A program made the translations under genes and the position numbers. The notes below the pieces were generated by a model, which worked only from the letters and a program-made list of their open reading frames with translations, had not been told where the DNA came from and did not search any database. Below are positions 1-5,317 of a stretch of 5,428 nucleotides of DNA, in pieces (position 1 is the stretch's first letter; the number at the start of each line of letters is the position of its first letter). This DNA is from CAXQRU01 sp964226685 (GTDB lineage Bacteria; Pseudomonadota; Gammaproteobacteria; Pseudomonadales; Cellvibrionaceae), in the NCBI GenBank assembly GCA_964226685.1, contig CAXQRU010000020.1:1-5428 (forward strand), in the 5' to 3' direction.

Positions 1-22
1 CTACACGACGCTCTTCCGATCT
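1..22 (+). other. Illumina TruSeq read-1 adapter remnant (artefact)
   Basis: The first 22 bases end in GCTCTTCCGATCT and match the 3' end of the Illumina TruSeq universal/read-1 adapter exactly, in the orientation that precedes an insert. Genomic sequence therefore starts at 23. Read on the minus strand in frame with the TPR gene, the adapter encodes RSEERRV, the usual false C-terminus of adapter-contaminated proteins. It should be trimmed before annotation or submission. Confidence 0.97.
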
Positions 23-496
23 TAACATTTTTGCATAATTTGGCTTCTCATTGCCATTTAATCTGAGTTCTAAGTCAATAGCTTTGATAAAATAATTAGC
101 TGCTGAAGAGTATTCAGCTTGGTTCGATTTAATACTGGCAATATTGTTAAGTGCTGCGATGTATGGGTCTGTATTTACTTGATTTATATCACGGAGTAGT
201 ATTTCTGATTTCTTGTAATAGTCTAGAGCTATGTCCGGTTTCCCGAAACCGTTATAACTTAGCCCTAAAGTGTTGAGGGTTTTTGCTAAGTACAATGTTT
301 GTGGTAATGATCTTTCGGTTTCTTTAACAAGTTCCAAGCCATATCGAACGGCGCTGGAATATTTACCCTGCTCATAGAGCTTAAACAAATGGTTGTGTTG
401 CTGTTGCCACTGCTCTTGTGTCAGGCTCAAGCACAGTGCGCTCCATAATAGCAGTGGGACGAGAGTTAGTAGCCGTAGGTAGATGGTTTTTTTCAC
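23..496 (-). CDS. Exported TPR-repeat protein, 3' end missing
   Basis: This is the N-terminal 158 codons of a tetratricopeptide-repeat protein, reading from GTG at 496. The start is supported by a TTGGAG ribosome binding site (502-507) with a 5-nt spacer and by the signal peptide directly after it: MKKT, then a hydrophobic core at residues 5-23. The likely cleavage is near residues 22-25 (ALCLS). The Cys at 22 is preceded by S-A-L, which is a poor lipobox, so a soluble periplasmic protein is more likely than a lipoprotein. TPR-like helical pairs are visible at about residues 33-62, 71-104 (LNTLGLSYNGFGKPDIALDY) and 113-146 (ALNNIASIKSNQAEYSSAAN). The gene starts 34 nt after the stop of the upstream membrane protein gene, so the two are probably co-transcribed. 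The C-terminus is lost at the contig end; in-frame residues beyond 158 come from adapter. TPRs mediate protein binding; the partner is unknown. A role as partner or immunity protein for its neighbour is only a hypothesis. Confidence 0.8.
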
Positions 497-530
497 AGTT
501 ACTCCAAGGTCAATGGTTACATGTTAACAA

Positions 531-2099
531 TTAGCTTGTGGCCCCAATAATACCAGGTCCGTGCGTTTGCCAAAATGGGTGCAAGGGTTGGTAGTCATTC
601 CAGAACCAAAAATCGCTGCCCCAGAAGCCCCTTGAGACGGCCTCAATCTGGCCGCCTGGTCGCCTGGTGGGTGCCGGAAATTGTTGCTGTTGGTAGTGAA
701 TTTGGCAAAAGGCATAGACTCCCAGTGCCAAGCCTTTCGTTGGCGCTCGAAAGTAATATTGGTAGCCGCGCTGGGTTCGCAGTGGGGCCGATTCGGGGCG
801 TAACTGGTAGCGTTTGCCCAAGTTGCTCATGGCTTGCACTTCCTCCAGCGGGGCTTTGAGTTGGCCTTCAATGATCTCAGAGACTTGCTCTTTTTGATCG
901 TCTAGATCATCGTCTTCTGGCGTGAAGGGCAGCCCCATGACAATTAAGCCCGCTTCTGCGCCACTGCCCATTAATGGGTTTTCGACAGTGACCACAAAGT
1001 GGTGATCGTCTGAGTTACTGCTCGGGTGTTGATCAATACTGAGTGTGCTCGGCATGATCAAGCTCAGCAGGCTCTCATAGGCTTCGTTGGGCTGGTCGGC
1101 CATCCAGCCGTAGTCTGAGTCCGGGTCCACTTTGCCTACTCCGTCACCAAACATGGCCGATAACCATTTTTGCGTGGGTGTTTTTTGTAAATGGCTTGCG
1201 AAAATTAAACAAACAATACCGATGATCAGCATGACCACAGCGCCAACACCGGTCATATACACAGACGCCAGTGCCGTTACGGCGGCACCTACGTATAGGC
1301 TGCCGATGAGGAGCTCTCCTTGCATAAAGTTGACGCAGGCATCATATATGGCCAATAATGACCCTAGCCATGCTAGGCCTCGGCCGACGCTTTTCATCCA
1401 ACCGGTATCTGGGTTCAGCGTTTTTAGTTTACCGCCCCAGCGCAGGTTATTGGTGTGCGGACTGAGATTGACCGAGATCATTTGCAGTGTCATCCCCGCG
1501 TAATAGGCTGTGCTCAATGCGGCGTGTAACATGCCAAATAATGAGAGGGTTCCAAGCGCGAATTCATAGATCCAATGCCTGTGGCTGAACTGTCCTGCCA
1601 TAATGTCTGAAAATGTTTGCACCTCGAGAGTTAAAAACCAATAAGAAATGCCGGTGAGCGCTATGCCTTTGGCGAGCATACCAAAACTGGCGTGAGCATG
1701 GTGAGAGAAAGAGGCATTGGCATCGAGTAGTCGCCTTTCGTTTTCAAGGTTGCGCTCAATTTCGGCCCTCAACGGCGCTTGTTCTCGTTCCAGCCGCTCT
1801 AGTTCATCGAGGGCATGTTGCTGGGCACGTCTGGCATCACTGAGATCCTGATCAGTCTGGGTGTTGATTCTATTATGCTGTTCTTGTACTTGGTTAAAGG
1901 TATTTTGAGCTTCTTGATAATGCTGCTTGGCCTCATTAATGGCATTTTGTACTTCTTGCTGTTGCTTTCTGAGGTGGTCGACTTGTGCCTGGGTTAAATT
2001 CTGGTTGACGTTGGCATTATTGAGTGCTTGCTCTAATTGTTGTGAGAGCCTTGCCTGCTCAGCTAGCTGTTCGTTTAATTGTGCTTGTTGCAGAGACAC
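531..2099 (-). CDS. C-terminal part of a coiled-coil/membrane effector-like protein (frameshifted)
   Basis: This 522-residue ORF is the downstream half of a larger gene broken by a frameshift near 2157-2166. Residues 1-125 are a Q/E/A-rich coiled coil that continues the coil of the ORF starting at 3841. The same frame reads back through GEQSQAIQRLINQSRDT before GTG 2099, up to a TAA at 2168-2166. GTG 2099 is thus probably not a natural start, though a weak GAG lies 5 nt upstream. Hydrophobic segments follow at about 139-158, 178-200, 241-256, 263-283 and 285-303. A soluble region comes next, with KWLSAMFGDG (311-320), an acidic stretch (394-402) and an aromatic tail (FWGSDFWFWNDY, 492-503). 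Coil, then a hydrophobic cluster, then 'QKWL..FG' and a beta-rich C-terminal domain resembles the back half of VasX / BTH_I2691-type type VI secretion effectors, which permeabilise target membranes. This is recognition by architecture and a few motifs, without a database match. No other T6SS gene is visible, so a different coiled-coil membrane protein remains possible. Confidence 0.6.
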   Translation of the reverse strand: MSLQQAQLNEQLAEQARLSQQLEQALNNANVNQNLTQAQVDHLRKQQQEVQNAINEAKQHYQEAQNTFNQVQEQHNRINTQTDQDLSDARRAQQHALDELERLEREQAPLRAEIERNLENERRLLDANASFSHHAHASFGMLAKGIALTGISYWFLTLEVQTFSDIMAGQFSHRHWIYEFALGTLSLFGMLHAALSTAYYAGMTLQMISVNLSPHTNNLRWGGKLKTLNPDTGWMKSVGRGLAWLGSLLAIYDACVNFMQGELLIGSLYVGAAVTALASVYMTGVGAVVMLIIGIVCLIFASHLQKTPTQKWLSAMFGDGVGKVDPDSDYGWMADQPNEAYESLLSLIMPSTLSIDQHPSSNSDDHHFVVTVENPLMGSGAEAGLIVMGLPFTPEDDDLDDQKEQVSEIIEGQLKAPLEEVQAMSNLGKRYQLRPESAPLRTQRGYQYYFRAPTKGLALGVYAFCQIHYQQQQFPAPTRRPGGQIEAVSRGFWGSDFWFWNDYQPLHPFWQTHGPGIIGATS

Positions 2100-3841
2100 C
2101 GTATCTCGGCTTTGATTAATGAGCCTTTGAATGGCTTGGCTTTGCTCACCTTGCCTATGTATAAATTACGCAACTCTTGCTCGGCACCCGCCTGCAAGCC
2201 TTGTAATCCGTGCAGCGAACGCTGCGCTCTCTGGCTGATTTGTTGCTGTTGATCGATGAGTCTATCCAGCTTTTGCTGGGCGATGGTTTCAGAGCGTCTT
2301 GCACTTTTTAGGTGATTCCTTATGCGTACCCGCTCTTCTTCCAGTTTTGCCAGTTGGCGAAGTTGGTCTTGGAATACTTTGGTCATTGCAATCACATAGC
2401 CGCTGTCTGTCCGCACCACTGGGATCATGATTTCAGCAAAGGTTTGATTGATATTACGTGTTAAGCGTCCATTAAGAGAGTCATTATGGCTGTAGCGGTA
2501 CGCCTCTTGTGCATTGAAGGTATGCCCTGGCTCAGGGGGACGCTTTTGGGTGATATCACTGGCTTGTGTGCTGGCTTGAACTCGACCATGCTCATCAACT
2601 AATTGAGCGCTTCCCGTATTATGATTGCTATTGAATTCCAGCTCATTTTGGAGTTGCCTGGCCTCTAACTCTTGGACAAAAAAGGTGGTCAGTGAACCGT
2701 CCATGGGCAGGAAACCCTTGGGTATTTCCCCATTGGTGACAATATGTAATTGATTGGCATTGCCAATATTGGATAGGCTGCTGAGCTGAACCACCATTCT
2801 AAGGAAGGTGCGCTCCTTGTGGTAGCTCATATTGGTGAGGTTGGCATTATTTCTGACACGGGAATCTTGTAAAGCGTTTTGCTTTTGCTGCGTTTCCAGA
2901 TCAGTCACCCTGGCTCTTGCATCGTCTAGGGCTTTTTGTCGGAGCTCTAGTTCTTCTTGGTCGAGCTGTTGTTGCTGTTCGGCCTGCCGGCGAGCTTGCT
3001 CGGCACTTTGTTGTTGGGCCGCCTGTTGCGCTTGTTGGCTGGCATTGAGCTGGTCTTGTTGTGCCTTTAATTGTTCCAGTTCTTGTTGAGCTTGCTGTAG
3101 CTGTTGTTGCTTTTCGGCGAGTTGTGCTTTTTGTTCTTGGCTTAATTGCTCACGTTGTTGTTCTAATTGTTCGACTTGGCGCCTTTGCTCATCGAGGCGT
3201 GATTGTTGGTTTTCTATTTCTTGTGTAATTCGTTGCTGGTCTGCGCTGTGTGAGTTGAGCGTATCACGGGCGCCATCAACCTCACTCTGTAGTCGGCTTG
3301 CAATAGCCTGAATTGCATGAATAGAATCTCGGATAATAAAAATGTCTTTCATTGACTCATTTTTATCGATACCCAACATCGTCTTAGCCACAATATTCAC
3401 GGTGAGAATCACCATTTCATCACTCACATCAAGCTTTTCATTATCTAACCAACTACTGATATAGTCAGCACTATAATCGATCATGGTTTTGGTATAATGC
3501 TCCAATGACCTGAAATGGAAAGCAGGCTGAATGAGCTTTCGTTGCAGCTTATGGTGATGGTAGTCATTATTGGCAATCAACCCCTTACCTAAAAATTGAC
3601 TCAGCACCTTAACATCATTATCCCAATACCTAAATTGGTTATTTTTATTGGCAAGAATCATTTGGGATAACCGAGGGTCAACAATAAAGTAAAGATCAAG
3701 ATCAAGGGCTTTTATCCTGACAATACCTTGATGAGTATTCGCAATTTGACTAAAAAACTCAAGGGGACGATTTTTTAAATCAAATAAGGAACCCAAAAAA
3801 GGCAAACCTTTAATTTTTGGAATGACTATAGCGCTCATCAA
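2075..3841 (-). CDS. Chimeric ORF: cytochrome P450 N-terminus joined to coiled-coil effector-like protein
   Basis: A single 588-residue reading frame holds two unrelated proteins. Residues 1 to about 175 are a P450 N-terminus. Residues from about 183 onward are a Q/E/R-rich coiled coil (183-330), a globular segment (about 331-490, containing HIVTNGEIPKGFLPMDG and IMIPVVRTDSGYVIAMTKVF), and a second coiled coil (490-560). After L560 the frame leaves the coil and reads a non-homologous tail (YIGKVSKAKPFKG... to N588), because about one base is missing; the coil continues in another frame into the ORF ending at 531. With one base restored, the chimera would be about 1103 residues. The start is TTG 3841 or, more likely, ATG 3838; AGG lies 8 nt and 11 nt upstream of them respectively. 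The ORF starts 9-12 nt after the GNAT stop, so its expression signals belong to the GNAT-P450 operon. As it stands it can make neither a working P450 nor an intact effector. Confidence 0.75.
   Translation of the reverse strand: MMSAIVIPKIKGLPFLGSLFDLKNRPLEFFSQIANTHQGIVRIKALDLDLYFIVDPRLSQMILANKNNQFRYWDNDVKVLSQFLGKGLIANNDYHHHKLQRKLIQPAFHFRSLEHYTKTMIDYSADYISSWLDNEKLDVSDEMVILTVNIVAKTMLGIDKNESMKDIFIIRDSIHAIQAIASRLQSEVDGARDTLNSHSADQQRITQEIENQQSRLDEQRRQVEQLEQQREQLSQEQKAQLAEKQQQLQQAQQELEQLKAQQDQLNASQQAQQAAQQQSAEQARRQAEQQQQLDQEELELRQKALDDARARVTDLETQQKQNALQDSRVRNNANLTNMSYHKERTFLRMVVQLSSLSNIGNANQLHIVTNGEIPKGFLPMDGSLTTFFVQELEARQLQNELEFNSNHNTGSAQLVDEHGRVQASTQASDITQKRPPEPGHTFNAQEAYRYSHNDSLNGRLTRNINQTFAEIMIPVVRTDSGYVIAMTKVFQDQLRQLAKLEEERVRIRNHLKSARRSETIAQQKLDRLIDQQQQISQRAQRSLHGLQGLQAGAEQELRNLYIGKVSKAKPFKGSLIKAEIRCLCNKHN
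2157..2168 (-). other. Probable frameshift site inside the effector-like gene
   Basis: Upstream of this point the coil reads in one frame (AGAEQELRN, up to residue 559 of the ORF starting at 3841). Downstream it reads in another (HRQGEQSQAIQRLINQSRD, running into the ORF ending at 531). The second frame is closed just upstream by TAA at 2168-2166, so the shift must lie at or after that codon. One lost base explains it. A T lost from the TTT run at 2163-2165 would restore ...ELRNFIHRQGEQ..., and a base lost next to the C at 2159 would restore ...ELRNLYHRQGEQ.... It could be a sequencing error or a true inactivating mutation. Confidence 0.75.
3290..3335 (-). other. Join between P450 and coiled-coil protein
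   Basis: P450-like sequence fades after IIRDSIHAIQAI (residues 169-180), and the coiled coil is established by RLQSEVDGARDTL (183-195). The change lies within roughly 15 codons and the frame stays open across it. No insertion sequence, inverted repeat or obvious direct repeat is visible at the junction, so the mechanism cannot be told from sequence. The flanks differ in style: the P450/GNAT side is AT-richer, and the other side is dominated by CAA/CAG and GAG/GAA codons. Confidence 0.65.
3310..3841 (-). pseudogene. Truncated cytochrome P450 (N-terminal ~175 residues)
   Basis: The segment shows the usual P450 opening: a proline-rich entry (IPKIKGLPFLGSL, residues 7-19), early beta strands (IVRIKALDLDLYFIVDPRL), the 'LGKGLIANND' loop (84-93), a C-helix HxxxR motif (H97, R101) followed by KLIQPAFHF (102-110), and helix D-E material ending at VNIVAKTMLGID (148-159). 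H97 occupies the position that is Trp in many P450s; both residues are seen there and bind a heme propionate. There is no N-terminal membrane anchor, as in soluble bacterial enzymes. A full P450 has about 400-450 residues. Everything after the E helix is missing: the I-helix oxygen-binding threonine, ExxR and the heme-ligand cysteine motif. The fragment cannot hold heme as a thiolate enzyme. The style (LLGKGL, QPAFHF) resembles CYP102/CYP110/CYP4-like lipid hydroxylases, so a fatty-acyl substrate is conceivable; this is inference. Confidence 0.85.
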
Positions 3842-3850
3842 TAATACAAC

Positions 3851-4597
3851 CTAAGTTTCGGTTAAAGTGATATAGCGTTTAGGCTTTCGGCTAAATCGAT
3901 GCAACCCTATCACGGCTTGCCGGCAACAATAACCAATCCAAGATTCTGGTAATAGACGCCAAAGAAATGACAATTTTCTCAAAGGTACACGCCCCTCGAT
4001 AATCACACCATAGTTACAGGAAGGTTCATGCGGAAAGTAGTCTTTTTGAATGGAAATAATGTGCCTAAACCCACGACTGTGGTAATACCTTAACTGTGGA
4101 TCATAAGGAAGTGTCGACCTAAAGGGGTGTTTCCGATTGACGTATTCCTCAACTCCAATCCCATCTTTTTCATAAGCTTTTTTATAACCAGGAATTGGGG
4201 AGCCTAGCACAATAGAATGGCAACCTCGCTTTAGAAGATATCCATAGCCATGCGCAAAGATTAAATCGGCGGCCAAAGGATCAATGCTCGTGAAGCTAAT
4301 ACCAAATAACGTTTTAAACGACGGCTTTTTTGAAGCAACCGACTCAACCCTAGCACAATCTTGCCAGGTAATGGGGCCTGCAAACTTTTGGCTATTGACG
4401 GGCTTTAGAAACAGAGAAGCCAAAGCATCGTCCGATTTTATACAAAACGCCCCAAAACATAACTCTGGGTGACAGATGATTCTTTGAGCAAGCTGTTTCT
4501 CTGTAGGCAATTGATCCTGATCCCACTGCTTTTTCTCTAAAATCATTAATCGGCCTAGATCCGGTAGCGTTAGATGCCGAATATCGATGTTGCTCAT
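3851..4597 (-). CDS. GNAT-fold N-acyltransferase
   Basis: This 248-residue protein reads from ATG 4597, chosen because AGAGG (4604-4608) lies 6 nt upstream. An in-frame ATG at 4636 would add 13 residues but has no visible ribosome binding site and lies beside an inverted repeat. The N-terminal half has the GNAT opening (IDIRHLTLPDLGRLMILEKK, residues 4-23, then a helix to about 41 and strands at 48-66). Further on are a strand (LFGISFTSI, 97-105), the helix after it (AADLIFAHGYGYLLKRGC, 109-126) and the late YYHSRGF motif (171-177) typical of GNAT motif B. The acetyl-CoA-binding Q/R-x-x-G-x-G/A signature is not clear, so acyl-donor specificity cannot be read. The basic C-terminal tail (FSRKPKRYI) is an add-on to a usual 150-180-residue GNAT. 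The P450 fragment follows within 12 nt, indicating one operon and probably one pathway, perhaps acylation plus oxidation of a small molecule or lipid. Substrate unknown. Confidence 0.72.
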   Translation of the reverse strand: MSNIDIRHLTLPDLGRLMILEKKQWDQDQLPTEKQLAQRIICHPELCFGAFCIKSDDALASLFLKPVNSQKFAGPITWQDCARVESVASKKPSFKTLFGISFTSIDPLAADLIFAHGYGYLLKRGCHSIVLGSPIPGYKKAYEKDGIGVEEYVNRKHPFRSTLPYDPQLRYYHSRGFRHIISIQKDYFPHEPSCNYGVIIEGRVPLRKLSFLWRLLPESWIGYCCRQAVIGLHRFSRKPKRYITLTET

Positions 4598-4637
4598 AGC
4601 TCGCCTCTTACTCAATAAGGGTGGAAAATTACCCATT

Positions 4638-4660
4638 TTACATGTAACTATTGTTACTAA
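4638..4660 (-). promoter_or_regulatory. Overlapping inverted repeats upstream of the GNAT-P450 operon
   Basis: On the plus strand this stretch contains the perfect 10-bp palindrome TTACATGTAA (4638-4647). Overlapping it is GTAAC-TATT-GTTAC (4644-4657), an inverted repeat with a 4-nt centre. Both lie 40-60 bp upstream of the preferred GNAT start at 4597. Symmetric repeats in such a position are typical of dimeric repressor operators. Promoter hexamers for the operon are not convincing: candidates such as TTGAGC with TAAAAG 16 bp downstream (minus strand, around 4690-4712) match consensus only moderately. The regulator is not in the window. Confidence 0.35.
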
Positions 4661-4745
4661 TTTGTTAAATTTTTCTTAAACAATGCTTTTAACGCCAACT
4701 TAGTATTGCTCAATGACTCTGCGCTAGCAAAAAGCATAGGATTGA

Positions 4746-4773
4746 TTGCAAAACGCTTGAATTGGCGTATGAT
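4746..4773 (+). promoter_or_regulatory. Sigma-70 promoter of ssrA
   Basis: TTGCAA (4746-4751) and TATGAT (4768-4773) are separated by 16 bp, a good -35/-10 pair. Transcription would start near 4780, giving a leader of about 16 nt before the mature tmRNA 5' end at 4796. That fits the known 5' maturation of tmRNA precursors by RNase P. The position immediately before ssrA supports the call. Confidence 0.7.
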
Positions 4774-4795
4774 AGCCACCATCTATGTAAGACCT

Positions 4796-5150
4796 GGGGT
4801 CGTTTTTGGATTCGACGCAGGGAGTGAAGCCCAAGGTGCATGCCGTGATGACAGCCAATCACGTTAATCCAAAGCTGTAATTGAATAGTCGCAAACGACG
4901 ATTCTTACGCTCTAGCAGCTTAAGCTGCTAGCGGTCGGTAACAAGGTGCCTGTATCGCGTTATTGACTGTCATATAGAACAGGATCGCAGCAAAGTATGT
5001 TCAGGACGGCGCTGCTAAATTTTAACTGAACTCGTTATTTACGTCCTGCCCGTTGGGCTGTAAACGACTAAATCAATAAGCGGATCTAAGCATGTAGAGC
5101 CGAGGAGAGAGCACTTGCGGACGGGGGTTCAACTCCCCCCGACTCCACCA
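4796..5150 (+). ncRNA. ssrA: Transfer-messenger RNA (tmRNA)
   Basis: This is a complete one-piece tmRNA of 355 nt with encoded CCA. It rescues ribosomes stalled on broken mRNAs and tags the unfinished protein for proteolysis, working with SmpB and alanyl-tRNA synthetase. The 5' GGGGTCG (4796-4802) pairs with CGACTCC (5140-5146), followed by ACCA. The third pair is G-U, the alanine identity element. The T arm is GGGGG-TTCAACT-CCCCC (5123-5139). Conserved blocks include GGATTCGACG (4808-4817), CCCAAGGTGCATGCCG, the resume region AATAGTCGCAAACGACG (4884-4900), and TAAGCATGTAGAGCCGAGG near the 3' end. The gene has its own promoter and terminator and runs opposite to the genes on its left. The 3' ends of ssrA genes are frequent integration targets, but no second copy of this 3' end occurs in the window. 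Confidence 0.98.
4891..4923 (+). CDS. tmRNA tag peptide reading frame (ANDDSYALAA)
   Basis: Translation resumes at GCA 4891, after the conserved TAGTC, and reads ANDDSYALAA before TAA at 4921-4923. The ALAA end is the ClpXP/ClpAP degradation signal, and the AND start is the SspB-binding side in enterobacteria. It differs from the E. coli tag (ANDENYALAA) at positions 4 and 5. The stop codon sits at the centre of a perfect 20-nt palindrome (4912-4931), CTAGCAGCTTAAGCTGCTAG. This corresponds to the helix that encloses the tag stop in other tmRNAs. Confidence 0.93.
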   Translation, partial: ANDDSYALAA

Positions 5151-5157
5151 AGTTAAC

Positions 5158-5187
5158 AAGGCCAACAGTTCTCTGTTGGCCTTTTTT
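5158..5187 (+). terminator. Rho-independent terminator of ssrA
   Basis: GGCCAACAG (5160-5168) pairs perfectly with CTGTTGGCC (5173-5181) around a TTCT loop. The stem can extend by two A-T pairs, and a run of six T (5182-5187) follows. It begins 8-10 nt after the mature tmRNA 3' end, the normal arrangement for ssrA. Confidence 0.93.
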
Positions 5188-5317
5188 ATTGCGTGTTATT
5201 GCTAATGATTGGGGTTTATTTATAACACCTGCGGACTTCATATCTTGCTAACAAACAGCATTTTTTGCATGTTCGCTCTCTAAAAACCCTATATTCTCCA
5301 GAGAACACTTCCCAAAC
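5188..5317 (+). other. Intergenic stretch without recognised gene
   Basis: These 130 bases between the ssrA terminator and the putative insertion-sequence end hold no supported reading frame, no tRNA-like fold and no copy of the ssrA 3' end. If the IS66 call to the right is correct, the bases just before it (TCCCAAAC, 5310-5317) would be one copy of the 8-bp target duplication. Confidence 0.6.

Noticed and set aside
494..496. Lipoprotein signal for the TPR protein (Cys at residue 22)
   Set aside because: The residues before the Cys are S-A-L; a small residue is expected at -1, so a standard signal peptide is preferred.
575..859. Plus-strand open frame of 94 codons within the effector-like gene
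   Set aside because: It is antisense to a frame with clear protein-like composition and continuing domains. It lacks a ribosome binding site and any recognisable protein feature.
2832..3089. Plus-strand Cys/Ser-rich frame of 85 codons resembling a small metal-binding protein
   Set aside because: The cysteines and serines are the antisense reading of CAA/CAG and GCN codons in the Q/A-rich coiled coil. This is a shadow, not a metallothionein-like gene.
2841..3300. Repetitive TTGTTG/CTGTTG-rich stretch that could look like a microsatellite or tandem repeat array
   Set aside because: There is no fixed repeat unit. The pattern comes from glutamine and glutamate codons of a coiled coil, and the frame is maintained throughout.
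4634..4636. ATG 4636 as the GNAT start
   Set aside because: There is no ribosome binding site upstream. The extra 13 residues (MGNFPPLLSKRRA) precede a better-supported ATG at 4597 with AGAGG.
5120..5317. Attachment-site duplication from an integrative element at the ssrA 3' end
   Set aside because: No second copy of the T-arm/acceptor sequence is found downstream in the window. The mobile-element signal that is present is of insertion-sequence type.
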